Position numbers and translations under genes: made by a program. Positions 6,768 to 13,431 of a stretch of DNA of 15,968 bases are shown here, piece after piece (within the stretch, counting starts at the first letter, position 1; the number at the start of each line of letters is the position of its first letter). The notes under the pieces were generated by a model that saw only the letters and a list, made by a program, of their open reading frames with translations, was not told the DNA's origin and did no database searches. Origin of the DNA: Selenomonadaceae bacterium UBA3796 (GTDB taxonomy: Bacteria > Bacillota > Negativicutes > Selenomonadales > Selenomonadaceae); contig DFES01000084.1 of the NCBI GenBank assembly GCA_002369175.1, positions 1-15,968 of the forward strand, in the 5' to 3' direction.

Positions 6768-9110
6768 TCAATCCCCAATTCTTCCGCCTGTGCTGTACAT
6801 GGGAATCGGCTCGGGATTTTCACTGATGCTCCATACGCCGCAGGGACACACACCGGCGCAGATTCCGCAGCCGATGCAGCGGTTGGGATCGGAGACATAC
6901 TGCCAGGAACCGTCCTCCTTTTCCCTTCGGGTGATGGCTTTCTCCGGACAGGATTCCAGGCACATTTTGCAGTCACGACAGGTGCCGCAGCTCACACAGC
7001 GGACATGATCCTCTGCCGGGTCGCCCAGGGAGCAGTGGTGGCACTTGTCGAAGTATGCCTTGGAAAGACGCTCTGCCGGAACCTTTTCCTTCTCCGGGAA
7101 GGGCAGGAAATCTTCCCCGCGCACATAGCGGTCAGCGAACCATGCCGCCCTTCTCCCATCACCGATGGCATCCGTGAGGCGTCCGGGCTTTATGGTATCC
7201 CCGGCGGCAAACACCCCGGGCAGAATGGACTTGTCCTTTTTAGGGATGAGCCAGCTTCCGCGGAATTTCTGAATGCTGTCATCCTCCGGCAGAAAATCCA
7301 GCACCGGTTCTTCGCCAATGGATACAATCACCTGATCCGCAGGAAGGAAGGCTCCGTCACTGGCATAAATCCCTTCCTTGGAAATCTTTTTTGTGAAGAA
7401 GGGCCACACGATCTTTCCGCCCAGGCTTTCGATATACTCTATTTCCTCCTGGAAGGCCGCCGGTTTCTGCACGTCCACGGCGATGACCGACTCTGCCCCC
7501 ATCTCGTAGGCTCCGCGGCAGGTGTCCATACCGCTGTTCCCCGCGCCGATGACCACGACTCTTTTTCCTGTCCAAGGCTTCTCGCCGCGATTGATGGCCT
7601 TGAGGTAGGAAAGCCCCATAGTAAGCTGCTCCACGCCCTCCCAGGGGAAGAAACGGGACTTTGTGCCGCCTGTGGCAACGATGACGGCATCGCTTTCCCC
7701 GCGCACAGCCTCGAACTTCTGTCGATCCACCCTGCAGGAGGGAACGAACTTCACACCGATGCTTTCGATACGCTTGAGCTCCGACTCCAGAAGCTCATGG
7801 GAAAGCCTCCCGCGGGGTATCACCTGTTCCAGCTTTCCGCCCATGTGCTCCGCCTCATCGTAGACCGTCACATCATGGCCTTTCCGCGCCAGCTGCCATG
7901 CGGCTGAGAGTCCGCAGACGCCGCCGCCGATGATGCTGATTTTCTTGCCCGTCTTGTTCTCGTTTGGCAAAACGGACAAGAATGCGCTCTTGTAGCCGAG
8001 ATCTCCAATCTGAATCGGCTCGTCAATGGTTCCGCGGGTACAGCCATCCATACAGGGACTCGGGCAGACAGAACCGCAGACGGAGCCGGGAAAGGGAGTA
8101 TACTCCAGCTCCAGTTGGAAAGCCTCGTCCACTCTGCCCAGCCGCAAAAGCTCATAGCGCCTTTGCGTTGGAATCCCCGTCGGGCAGCTGAATTCGCAGG
8201 GTGCGGCGTACTTTTCGTTGTCCCAGCTTGGAACTTTCCGTCGATAAAGACCGGTCACCACCGTGTTATGGACTTCAAAATCATCTTTGGCCACATCGGA
8301 GAAAATGCCGCCCTTCACCCATTCCTTCTGCCGGAATTCCCGCAAATCCGCTACGGATTTTGCGGCTTTTTCATGAAATGCCTGGGGGCACAGCTTTCTC
8401 CATTCGCTCCAATGGGAAAGTTCTTCCAGGAGCTCTTTTCTCCCGATTTTCTCCAGGAAGTTTGCCATGCCGCCGGAAAGGAAGGAAATATCCTCTTCCG
8501 CAAGGGCAAGGGAATGAATGTCGGAAGGAAGGCTCGCAATGGGGCCGCGCACATAGACTATGCCGCCCACCATGCCCACACAGGGACGTTCTCCCAGGAC
8601 GGAGGAAAATTCCTCGCTGTCCACACCGCAGACGACGGCTCTGCCGCCTCCCATGAACTCGAAGGAAAAGGAACCGACATTCTTCAGCACCCAAAGTTCC
8701 GGCTCCTCGTAAAGAGGGTCGTGCTTCATCAGGGAGCCGCTGCGGGTTCCGGCTCTGCCGCCGATGTATATCTTCCCTCCGGAGGAACAGTGGCCTGCCG
8801 TGTCCCCCGCATCACCCCGCACGGTGATGATGCCGCCGGAATTGAGCCAGCCCACATCTGCCGAGGCGGATTCGTCCACCAGAATCTCCGTATTGGGAAG
8901 ACACATGGAGCCGACACGCTGCCCGGCATTGGTCACATGGAAAAAAATCTTCTTTCCTTCCGGGTGCCACAGGGGGCCGCCGATATCATGCTGCCCCGAT
9001 GCCGCAATATCAAATTCCGTTTCTCCCTTCTTGACCGCTTCGCCAATGGTGAGCAGGAGGTCCTGTGTGGACATGCGTTCATGTCCCTTCATCGTGTCGA
9101 TTTTAAGCAT
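6768..9110 (-). CDS. GXGXG domain / GltD-like flavoprotein / ferredoxin fusion, glutamate synthase electron-transfer and structural subunit
   Basis: This 780-residue protein joins parts that are usually separate. Residues about 13-270 are the GXGXG beta-helix of the glutamate synthase large subunit (GGIITVRGDAGDTAGHC, then GGKIYIGGRAGTRSG). Residues about 300-380 are the N-terminal Fe-S domain of GltD-type reductases (C305, C309, C345, C349, C353, C357). Residues about 388-665 are the FAD/NAD(P) two-dinucleotide fold (IIGGGVCG at 393-400, IGAGNSGMD at 521-529, GVFAAGD at 632-638). Residues about 690-760 hold a cysteine-rich ferredoxin region (C705, C708, C711, C714, C717, C721, then C745, C748, C751, C755). 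It probably carries electrons from NAD(P)H or ferredoxin to the FMN synthase subunit encoded just upstream. AGGAAGG lies 9 bases before the ATG, and the gap to the upstream gene is 20 bases. It is the last gene of the operon. The exact electron donor is inference. Confidence 0.88.
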   Translation of the reverse strand: MLKIDTMKGHERMSTQDLLLTIGEAVKKGETEFDIAASGQHDIGGPLWHPEGKKIFFHVTNAGQRVGSMCLPNTEILVDESASADVGWLNSGGIITVRGDAGDTAGHCSSGGKIYIGGRAGTRSGSLMKHDPLYEEPELWVLKNVGSFSFEFMGGGRAVVCGVDSEEFSSVLGERPCVGMVGGIVYVRGPIASLPSDIHSLALAEEDISFLSGGMANFLEKIGRKELLEELSHWSEWRKLCPQAFHEKAAKSVADLREFRQKEWVKGGIFSDVAKDDFEVHNTVVTGLYRRKVPSWDNEKYAAPCEFSCPTGIPTQRRYELLRLGRVDEAFQLELEYTPFPGSVCGSVCPSPCMDGCTRGTIDEPIQIGDLGYKSAFLSVLPNENKTGKKISIIGGGVCGLSAAWQLARKGHDVTVYDEAEHMGGKLEQVIPRGRLSHELLESELKRIESIGVKFVPSCRVDRQKFEAVRGESDAVIVATGGTKSRFFPWEGVEQLTMGLSYLKAINRGEKPWTGKRVVVIGAGNSGMDTCRGAYEMGAESVIAVDVQKPAAFQEEIEYIESLGGKIVWPFFTKKISKEGIYASDGAFLPADQVIVSIGEEPVLDFLPEDDSIQKFRGSWLIPKKDKSILPGVFAAGDTIKPGRLTDAIGDGRRAAWFADRYVRGEDFLPFPEKEKVPAERLSKAYFDKCHHCSLGDPAEDHVRCVSCGTCRDCKMCLESCPEKAITRREKEDGSWQYVSDPNRCIGCGICAGVCPCGVWSISENPEPIPMYSTGGRIGD

Positions 9111-9130
9111 TACCTATCACCTTCCTGCCT

Positions 9131-10762
9131 TCAGCATACATACTGAATGCCCAGTTTATCCGCTATGGCCTTGTCTGTGGACACCAGCGCATCGCTCCTG
9201 CCGATGGGGAGCGTACTGTTTCCGATGGGCGCCATGAGTTTCTTCAGCTCGGCATCAAAGGCCAGCACATAATCCACGATTTTTTGCGCTCCACGGTCAA
9301 TATCCAGCCGCTTCACGAGACGGGGATCCTGTGTGCAGATGCCCGTAGGACACCTGCCCGTATTGCAGGCGTTGCATCTTCCCTGCTCATTCCCGACGCA
9401 TCCCAAAAGCTGGATGAGCACTTTGCCTACGAATACGCCACTGGCACCGAGGCACATCATCTTGAAGGCGTCTGCCGCCGCATTGCCCGTCATGCCGATG
9501 CCGCCGCCGCCATAGAGGGGAATCTGCCCCTGAAGGCCCTGTTCCACCGCCGAAAGATAGCAATCGCGTATTTTTGACACCACGGGATGTCCCGTATGAT
9601 CGAGGGAAATCTCATTCGCCGCTCCGGTGCCTCCCTGGATGCCGTCGAGGAAGAAGCCTCCGCAGATCTTGTAGGGGTCGCGCAGGAGATTATTGTAAAC
9701 GGAAACCGAGGTGGAAGAGGCTGCGCATTTGATGGCAACCGGCACACGGAATCCGAACGCCGCATTCATGGAAAGGTGCATTTTCTGCACACTTTCTTCG
9801 ATGGAGTACAGTCCCTGATGATTGGGGGGAGAGGAAAGCGTCGCCTTGGGGACGCCGCGAATGGCCTGTATGTGCTCGGCTACTTTGGCGCTGGGCAGGA
9901 GTCCTCCGTCTCCCGGCTTTGCCCCCTGGCCGATCTTGATGAGCACTCCGGCGGGGTCTGTCACCATATAGGGAATCGCCTTGATGATGCGGTTCCACCC
10001 GAAATGTCCCGAAGCAATCTGGATGATGAAATATTTGAGATACTCCGACTGCAAGAGTTTCACCGGCATGCCGCCCTCGCCGGAACTCATGCGCACGGGA
10101 AGATGACACTTCTCGTTGAGATATCCGACGGCGAGAGCCACAGCCTCCCACGCTCTTGTGGAAAGGGCGCCGATGGACATATCGGAAAAAATCAGGGGAT
10201 AAATGTATTGCACGGGAGGCGTATGCCCCTTTTTGACCAGCTTGCCGTCCACCACGGCAAAGGGAAGCTCCTTGGAAGAAAGCACTCTGCCGAAGGGAGC
10301 GCGGATATCGAAGGTATGGCGGGCGGAATCCAGGGACGGATCCGTCATCTGGGAAATCCTTCCCACGATGATATGATCCAGCGTCCGTCCTGCGCTGAGA
10401 TTCGTGCGTCCGCCTCTCTTTATGGGGCCGTTGTCCCGGGAAAGGAGACTCTTTCTCGTATCCGGATTCCGCACGGGACGAATGGCGTTGTTGGGGCAGA
10501 CCTTCTCGCACATGCCGCAGCCACGGCAGAAGTCCGTGAGACTCGCCACCTGCTTGATGACAGGAATCGCCGAATGCTCGTGAAGGGGCTTGGGTTCCCT
10601 GCCCTCCGAGCGCGTGATGGATTTTCTCTCCACAGATGCCTTGATGGCCTGGAAGGAACAGCTTGCCACGCAGCTGCCGCACATGGTGCAGCGATCTCTA
10701 TCGTATTCGATTTTCCAAGGAAGATCGTTGACTCCCACATCCTGTGTCCTTACTGCCTCCAT
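9131..10762 (-). CDS. FMN-binding glutamate synthase domain protein with N-terminal 2[4Fe-4S] ferredoxin (archaeal-type GltB2)
   Basis: This is the synthase subunit of a split glutamate synthase, converting 2-oxoglutarate plus glutamine-derived ammonia to glutamate. Residues 25-35 and 79-89 are two C-x2-C-x2-C-x3-C ferredoxin motifs. The FMN barrel follows, with IGQGAKPGDGG (277-287), SSPPNHQGLYSIE (310-322) and GFFLDGIQGGTGAA (369-382). A second cysteine cluster, C455, C463, C466, C471 and C476, corresponds to the family's Fe-S site. Length is 543 residues, as for stand-alone archaeal-type proteins rather than the ~1500-residue bacterial GltB. Some signature residues differ from classical GltB, which typically has PPPHHD before IYSIED and DGGTGA. 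GGAGG lies 8 bases before the ATG. That Shine-Dalgarno sits inside the 3' end of the amidotransferase gene, which overlaps this one by 13 bases, so the two are probably translationally coupled. Confidence 0.9.
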   Translation of the reverse strand: MEAVRTQDVGVNDLPWKIEYDRDRCTMCGSCVASCSFQAIKASVERKSITRSEGREPKPLHEHSAIPVIKQVASLTDFCRGCGMCEKVCPNNAIRPVRNPDTRKSLLSRDNGPIKRGGRTNLSAGRTLDHIIVGRISQMTDPSLDSARHTFDIRAPFGRVLSSKELPFAVVDGKLVKKGHTPPVQYIYPLIFSDMSIGALSTRAWEAVALAVGYLNEKCHLPVRMSSGEGGMPVKLLQSEYLKYFIIQIASGHFGWNRIIKAIPYMVTDPAGVLIKIGQGAKPGDGGLLPSAKVAEHIQAIRGVPKATLSSPPNHQGLYSIEESVQKMHLSMNAAFGFRVPVAIKCAASSTSVSVYNNLLRDPYKICGGFFLDGIQGGTGAANEISLDHTGHPVVSKIRDCYLSAVEQGLQGQIPLYGGGGIGMTGNAAADAFKMMCLGASGVFVGKVLIQLLGCVGNEQGRCNACNTGRCPTGICTQDPRLVKRLDIDRGAQKIVDYVLAFDAELKKLMAPIGNSTLPIGRSDALVSTDKAIADKLGIQYVC

Positions 10763-11856
10763 CTTTGCACCTCCAGATCGTTACCGATGATGACAACCTC
10801 CCGCTCATTGGGATAGATGTCCTGTGTCATATCGCGGTTTGGCATGATCTCATTGATGCCGCAGACTTCGGAAGAGATCGCCACCATGTTCTCATCCCGT
10901 CCCACAACGACAGGCCTGAGTTTCTTGGAATCACAGCAGGTGATCATGCGCGCATCCGGCAGTACCCCTATGACGGTGTTGGGGCCGTTGATTTCAAGAT
11001 TCGCCAGCGACTGGCGGATTCCCGTCAAGACTTCCCTATCCTCCCGCTCCTCGATTTCCTCGAAGGGAAGCGGCGTGATCACATGCTTATAGTACCCCAG
11101 GGGCCACTGCAGCTCATGGTGGACATAGTGGAGCGTGTTCAGGAAGCATTGGGAATCCGACTCAAAGCCAATATATCCCCGATGAAGGGACTTCTGGAAT
11201 TCCTTGTTCTTCGTGTAAAAGGTATTTTCCCCGTTAGCGCAAAGCGTGTAGCCCTGCAGGAAGAAAGGATGCGCCGCGTAGCGCACAATCGCATAATTCG
11301 TGTTTTGACGGCACTGAGCCACGATGGACTTGGCCGCCAGGCATCCGTTATCCTCCCAAAGGCGGAAATACGTGGCAATGTCACTGGGATCGCCGATTTC
11401 CTTCAGCGTCAATACATCCGGCCAGAAGGAGTATACAAACCCCTGACCGCTCTCCTCCAGAATCTTCCTGAGCGCCAGACGGGTATCCAGAAGCAAGTCC
11501 TCTTTTTCGCGTTCCGTCATCTTCACCGCATCCTCCGGATAGTCATAATTCCGGAAGATATAATAGGGCATGGCTTGGATGGAAAGCCCCGGGGTCTTGA
11601 CCGGAACAGGGAGCCATTCCGCAATCTGTACGAAGTTGTGGGCATCCATATAATCCTCTACGAGCTGCGCGCCTTTCTGCGTGCAGGACAGGGACAAAAG
11701 GGGCTTGTCCTTATAGCCCGAAAAAATCCCGTACAGATCCTGCAGCACCATGGCAAAGCCGGAATTATCATGCCCTTCCTGCTGCGGCAGCATAAGACGA
11801 AGCGCTGTCGAAGGCTGGATGGGCGTTCTGCTCTTGATCGAGCCGATTCTACACAT
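10750..11856 (-). CDS. Class II glutamine amidotransferase subunit of split glutamate synthase (GltB1-like)
   Basis: This 368-residue protein supplies ammonia from glutamine to the synthase subunit. The N-terminal nucleophile is Cys2 (MCRIGSI), exposed on Met removal as in Ntn-hydrolase amidotransferases. Further family signatures are EGHDNSGFAMVLQDL (27-41), CRQNTN (182-187, in place of the usual SRFPTN-like motif), CANGENTFY (206-214), FESDSQ (231-236), and the terminal GPNTVIGVLPD with KKLRPVVVG. No propeptide is present. A GGAGTGAG ribosome site precedes the ATG. The upstream gene ends 12 bases before the start and the downstream gene begins within its last codons, so it sits in a tightly packed operon. 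The family is confident; that it works with the next two genes follows from domain complementarity and order. Confidence 0.9.
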   Translation of the reverse strand: MCRIGSIKSRTPIQPSTALRLMLPQQEGHDNSGFAMVLQDLYGIFSGYKDKPLLSLSCTQKGAQLVEDYMDAHNFVQIAEWLPVPVKTPGLSIQAMPYYIFRNYDYPEDAVKMTEREKEDLLLDTRLALRKILEESGQGFVYSFWPDVLTLKEIGDPSDIATYFRLWEDNGCLAAKSIVAQCRQNTNYAIVRYAAHPFFLQGYTLCANGENTFYTKNKEFQKSLHRGYIGFESDSQCFLNTLHYVHHELQWPLGYYKHVITPLPFEEIEEREDREVLTGIRQSLANLEINGPNTVIGVLPDARMITCCDSKKLRPVVVGRDENMVAISSEVCGINEIMPNRDMTQDIYPNEREVVIIGNDLEVQRWRQ

Positions 11857-11868
11857 AGTCTCTCACTC

Positions 11869-12219
11869 CTACAAACCGATGACCTCGGTGAAATAGATCA
11901 CCGTTACGGTATCCTCCATGAGAATACGTCTCTTGTATATCTTCTCAAAATCTGCGATGAGCTCTTCCTTGGAGCCGATTTCCGGATTCTGGCTGTCAAG
12001 ATCCTTGGAGGTCAGAGTCCCCATGGTCTTCACCCTCACCTTGTCAAGAAATGCAGTATAAAGTTTCTGTTTCTGCTCACCCCGTTCTCCCGTGGTGATC
12101 CAGACAATGGAATTCTCAGGGAACTGGCTGCTGACATCGCCAAGCCGCACCGTGCATCGCTTGGTGCGGGCAATGAGCATTTTCTTGTGTTTTTCCTCCC
12201 GGAAGTTGAGTGCCATCAT
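11869..12219 (-). CDS. Small ASCH/PUA-like protein, putative RNA-binding
   Basis: A 116-residue protein with no membrane segment. The pattern KRCTVRLGD (20-28), then VWITTGERGEQKQKLYTAFLDKVRVK (39-64), then LTSKDLDSQNPEI (69-81), and finally TVIYFTEVI near the C-terminus, resembles ASCH-domain proteins of the PUA superfamily. That superfamily is commonly associated with RNA binding. The assignment rests on pattern recognition and is moderate. AAGGAGG lies 9 bases before the first of two consecutive ATGs. It lies between the ANTAR gene (51-base gap, no terminator seen) and the amidotransferase gene (12-base gap), so it should be co-transcribed with both. A role in sensing or regulating nitrogen assimilation at the RNA level is inference. 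Confidence 0.65.
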   Translation of the reverse strand: MMALNFREEKHKKMLIARTKRCTVRLGDVSSQFPENSIVWITTGERGEQKQKLYTAFLDKVRVKTMGTLTSKDLDSQNPEIGSKEELIADFEKIYKRRILMEDTVTVIYFTEVIGL

Positions 12220-12270
12220 ATCGGTGTTCCTCCTTCATTTTGTGTCTTCTTGGGTCGTCTTGTTGCGATA

Positions 12271-13293
12271 TCAGATTCTTCCCGTCTTGATCACAGTCTC
12301 CGCCACTTCTTTTATGGTCATGCGCTTCACCATGGCCTGCCTCTGGATGCGCCGATAGCTTTCCACCTCCGAGATATGAGCGGAATCCATGAGAATGCCC
12401 TTGGCTCTGTCCAAGAGTTTTCTCGTTTCCAAGGAATCCTTGATGCTCTCCAGTTCATCCTCCAGTTCCTGTATCCTTTTCATGAGAGCTTCCTGCACTT
12501 TTGCATCCTGTTCGCGGCGTCTCGACTCGGTGATATCGGAAAGGAGAACAATATGGCCGATGACGTTTCCACCCACGGAAAATTCCATGCTGGATTCCCT
12601 CAGCGTGCGTTCTCCCGCCTGCATTTCCTTCTCCCAGGGACGTTTCCTCACCGTTGTCTCGCGGTCAATGCCCTGCCGAAGATATTTGTCGAACAGATGG
12701 CGGCCCACCAGACTTCCGACCCCCATATTCCGATAGATATGGAGCACGATCTCATCTGCAAAGACAATGCGGTGAAAGCGGTCAGCCACGAGAATACCAT
12801 CCTCCATGGTCAGACGGCGGTACATGAGCGGGTCAAATTTCCTGCCATACCGAAGCACCATCTCCGCCGCATGGAGGAGATGGGTATACTCCTCCATGGG
12901 CAGGAGCAGCCGGAAGGAAAGCAGTCCTGCGGCAATGACAGCGCCGCCGGAATCCGTTATGGCGTAACTCCGCATGCCTGCCCCTTCCCCCTCGATTTCC
13001 TGCCATTGGTTGAGATTCTTCCCCGTCCGAAAGGTTTCCCGCACCAGGGGCTCTGCCGTCTGACTGACGAGCAGGCCGGGGGAAACGGGACGTTCCTCCG
13101 ACGGAATCGTGAAGGAGCGCTCTTCGGCCGCCAGCAGGTAGAATCCCTCCGCTTTGGCAGGGACATAAAACCTAAGATCTGCCCGGGCAAGATCTGCCAC
13201 AAAAGGAAGGCATGGGGCAACCTGTCCCAAAAGATCCATCTGAACCGGGTCAAGAGAAGATTTTTCCCGGCAAAGCTCCGTAAAATCTGACAT
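12271..13293 (-). CDS. Sensor-PAS-ANTAR protein, putative RNA-binding antiterminator
   Basis: A 340-residue cytoplasmic protein with three visible parts. Residues about 15-150 resemble the N-terminal GAF-like sensor domain found in PdtaS-type histidine kinases. Residues about 155-255 look like a PAS domain (DGILVADRFHRIVFAD, then IGHIVLLSDITESRRR). Residues about 258-290 are a probable coiled coil. Residues about 288-337 are the ANTAR domain, with RKLLDRAKGILMDS and ESYRRIQRQAMVKRMTIKEVAETVI. ANTAR proteins bind paired hairpins in leader RNA and prevent termination. No kinase or receiver domain is present, so sensing appears fused directly to RNA binding. A GGGAGGA ribosome site lies 8 bases before the ATG. 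It is the first gene of the glutamate synthase operon, driven by the promoter at 13342-13370. Nitrogen control is inferred from context; the ligand is unknown. Confidence 0.85.
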   Translation of the reverse strand: MSDFTELCREKSSLDPVQMDLLGQVAPCLPFVADLARADLRFYVPAKAEGFYLLAAEERSFTIPSEERPVSPGLLVSQTAEPLVRETFRTGKNLNQWQEIEGEGAGMRSYAITDSGGAVIAAGLLSFRLLLPMEEYTHLLHAAEMVLRYGRKFDPLMYRRLTMEDGILVADRFHRIVFADEIVLHIYRNMGVGSLVGRHLFDKYLRQGIDRETTVRKRPWEKEMQAGERTLRESSMEFSVGGNVIGHIVLLSDITESRRREQDAKVQEALMKRIQELEDELESIKDSLETRKLLDRAKGILMDSAHISEVESYRRIQRQAMVKRMTIKEVAETVIKTGRI

Positions 13294-13335
13294 GAACGAT
13301 TCCTCCCTTCCTTTTCTGTAGATTCTGCAATCACA

Positions 13336-13390
13336 GTATACATTATAAGTATAGAATCTATACTTTTCAAGTATAGATTCTATGTATACA
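13336..13390 (-). promoter_or_regulatory. Symmetric array of four T(G/C)TATAC heptamers with a 15-bp inverted repeat: putative operator
   Basis: Reading the minus strand, the heptamers are TGTATAC (13390-13384), TCTATAC (13377-13371), TCTATAC (13355-13349) and TGTATAC (13342-13336). Their spacings are 13, 22 and 13 bases, so the outer and inner pairs are placed symmetrically around the -35 region. In addition, ATAGAATCTATACTT (13383-13369) is the exact reverse complement of AAGTATAGATTCTAT (13365-13351) with a 3-base gap. This is a 33-base inverted repeat over the -35 box. I do not recognise it as a named regulator's site. It may bind a transcription factor, form an RNA hairpin in read-through transcripts from dapL, or both. 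Confidence 0.6.
13342..13370 (-). promoter_or_regulatory. Strong sigma-70-type promoter of the ANTAR-glutamate synthase operon
   Basis: On the minus strand, TTGAAA (13370-13365) is followed after exactly 17 bases by a perfect TATAAT (13347-13342). The predicted start is near 13335, giving a leader of only about 40 bases before the ANTAR gene. The spacer is itself the centre of a 19-base perfect palindrome (AAGTATAGATTCTATACTT). A bound protein there would block or reshape polymerase contact. Confidence 0.8.
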
Positions 13391-13431
13391 TATGGAACTT
13401 TTCTGTTGGAACGCTTCTGTTCCTTCTCTTT

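Noticed and set aside
13317..13335. Small hairpin in the leader of the ANTAR operon as a riboswitch or attenuator
   Set aside because: It is about 7 bp with a bulge at the predicted transcript 5' end, with no competing structure or T run in a 40-base leader.
13411..13426. GGAAC-AGAAGC-GTTCC hairpin after dapL as an ANTAR target
   Set aside because: The loop is six bases with A at position 1, but position 4 is A rather than G. No matching second hairpin with an overlapping terminator follows. The inverted repeat next to it has a 3- or 5-base loop.
13411..13426. The same hairpin as a dapL terminator
   Set aside because: The stem is only 5 bp and no T run follows on the minus strand.
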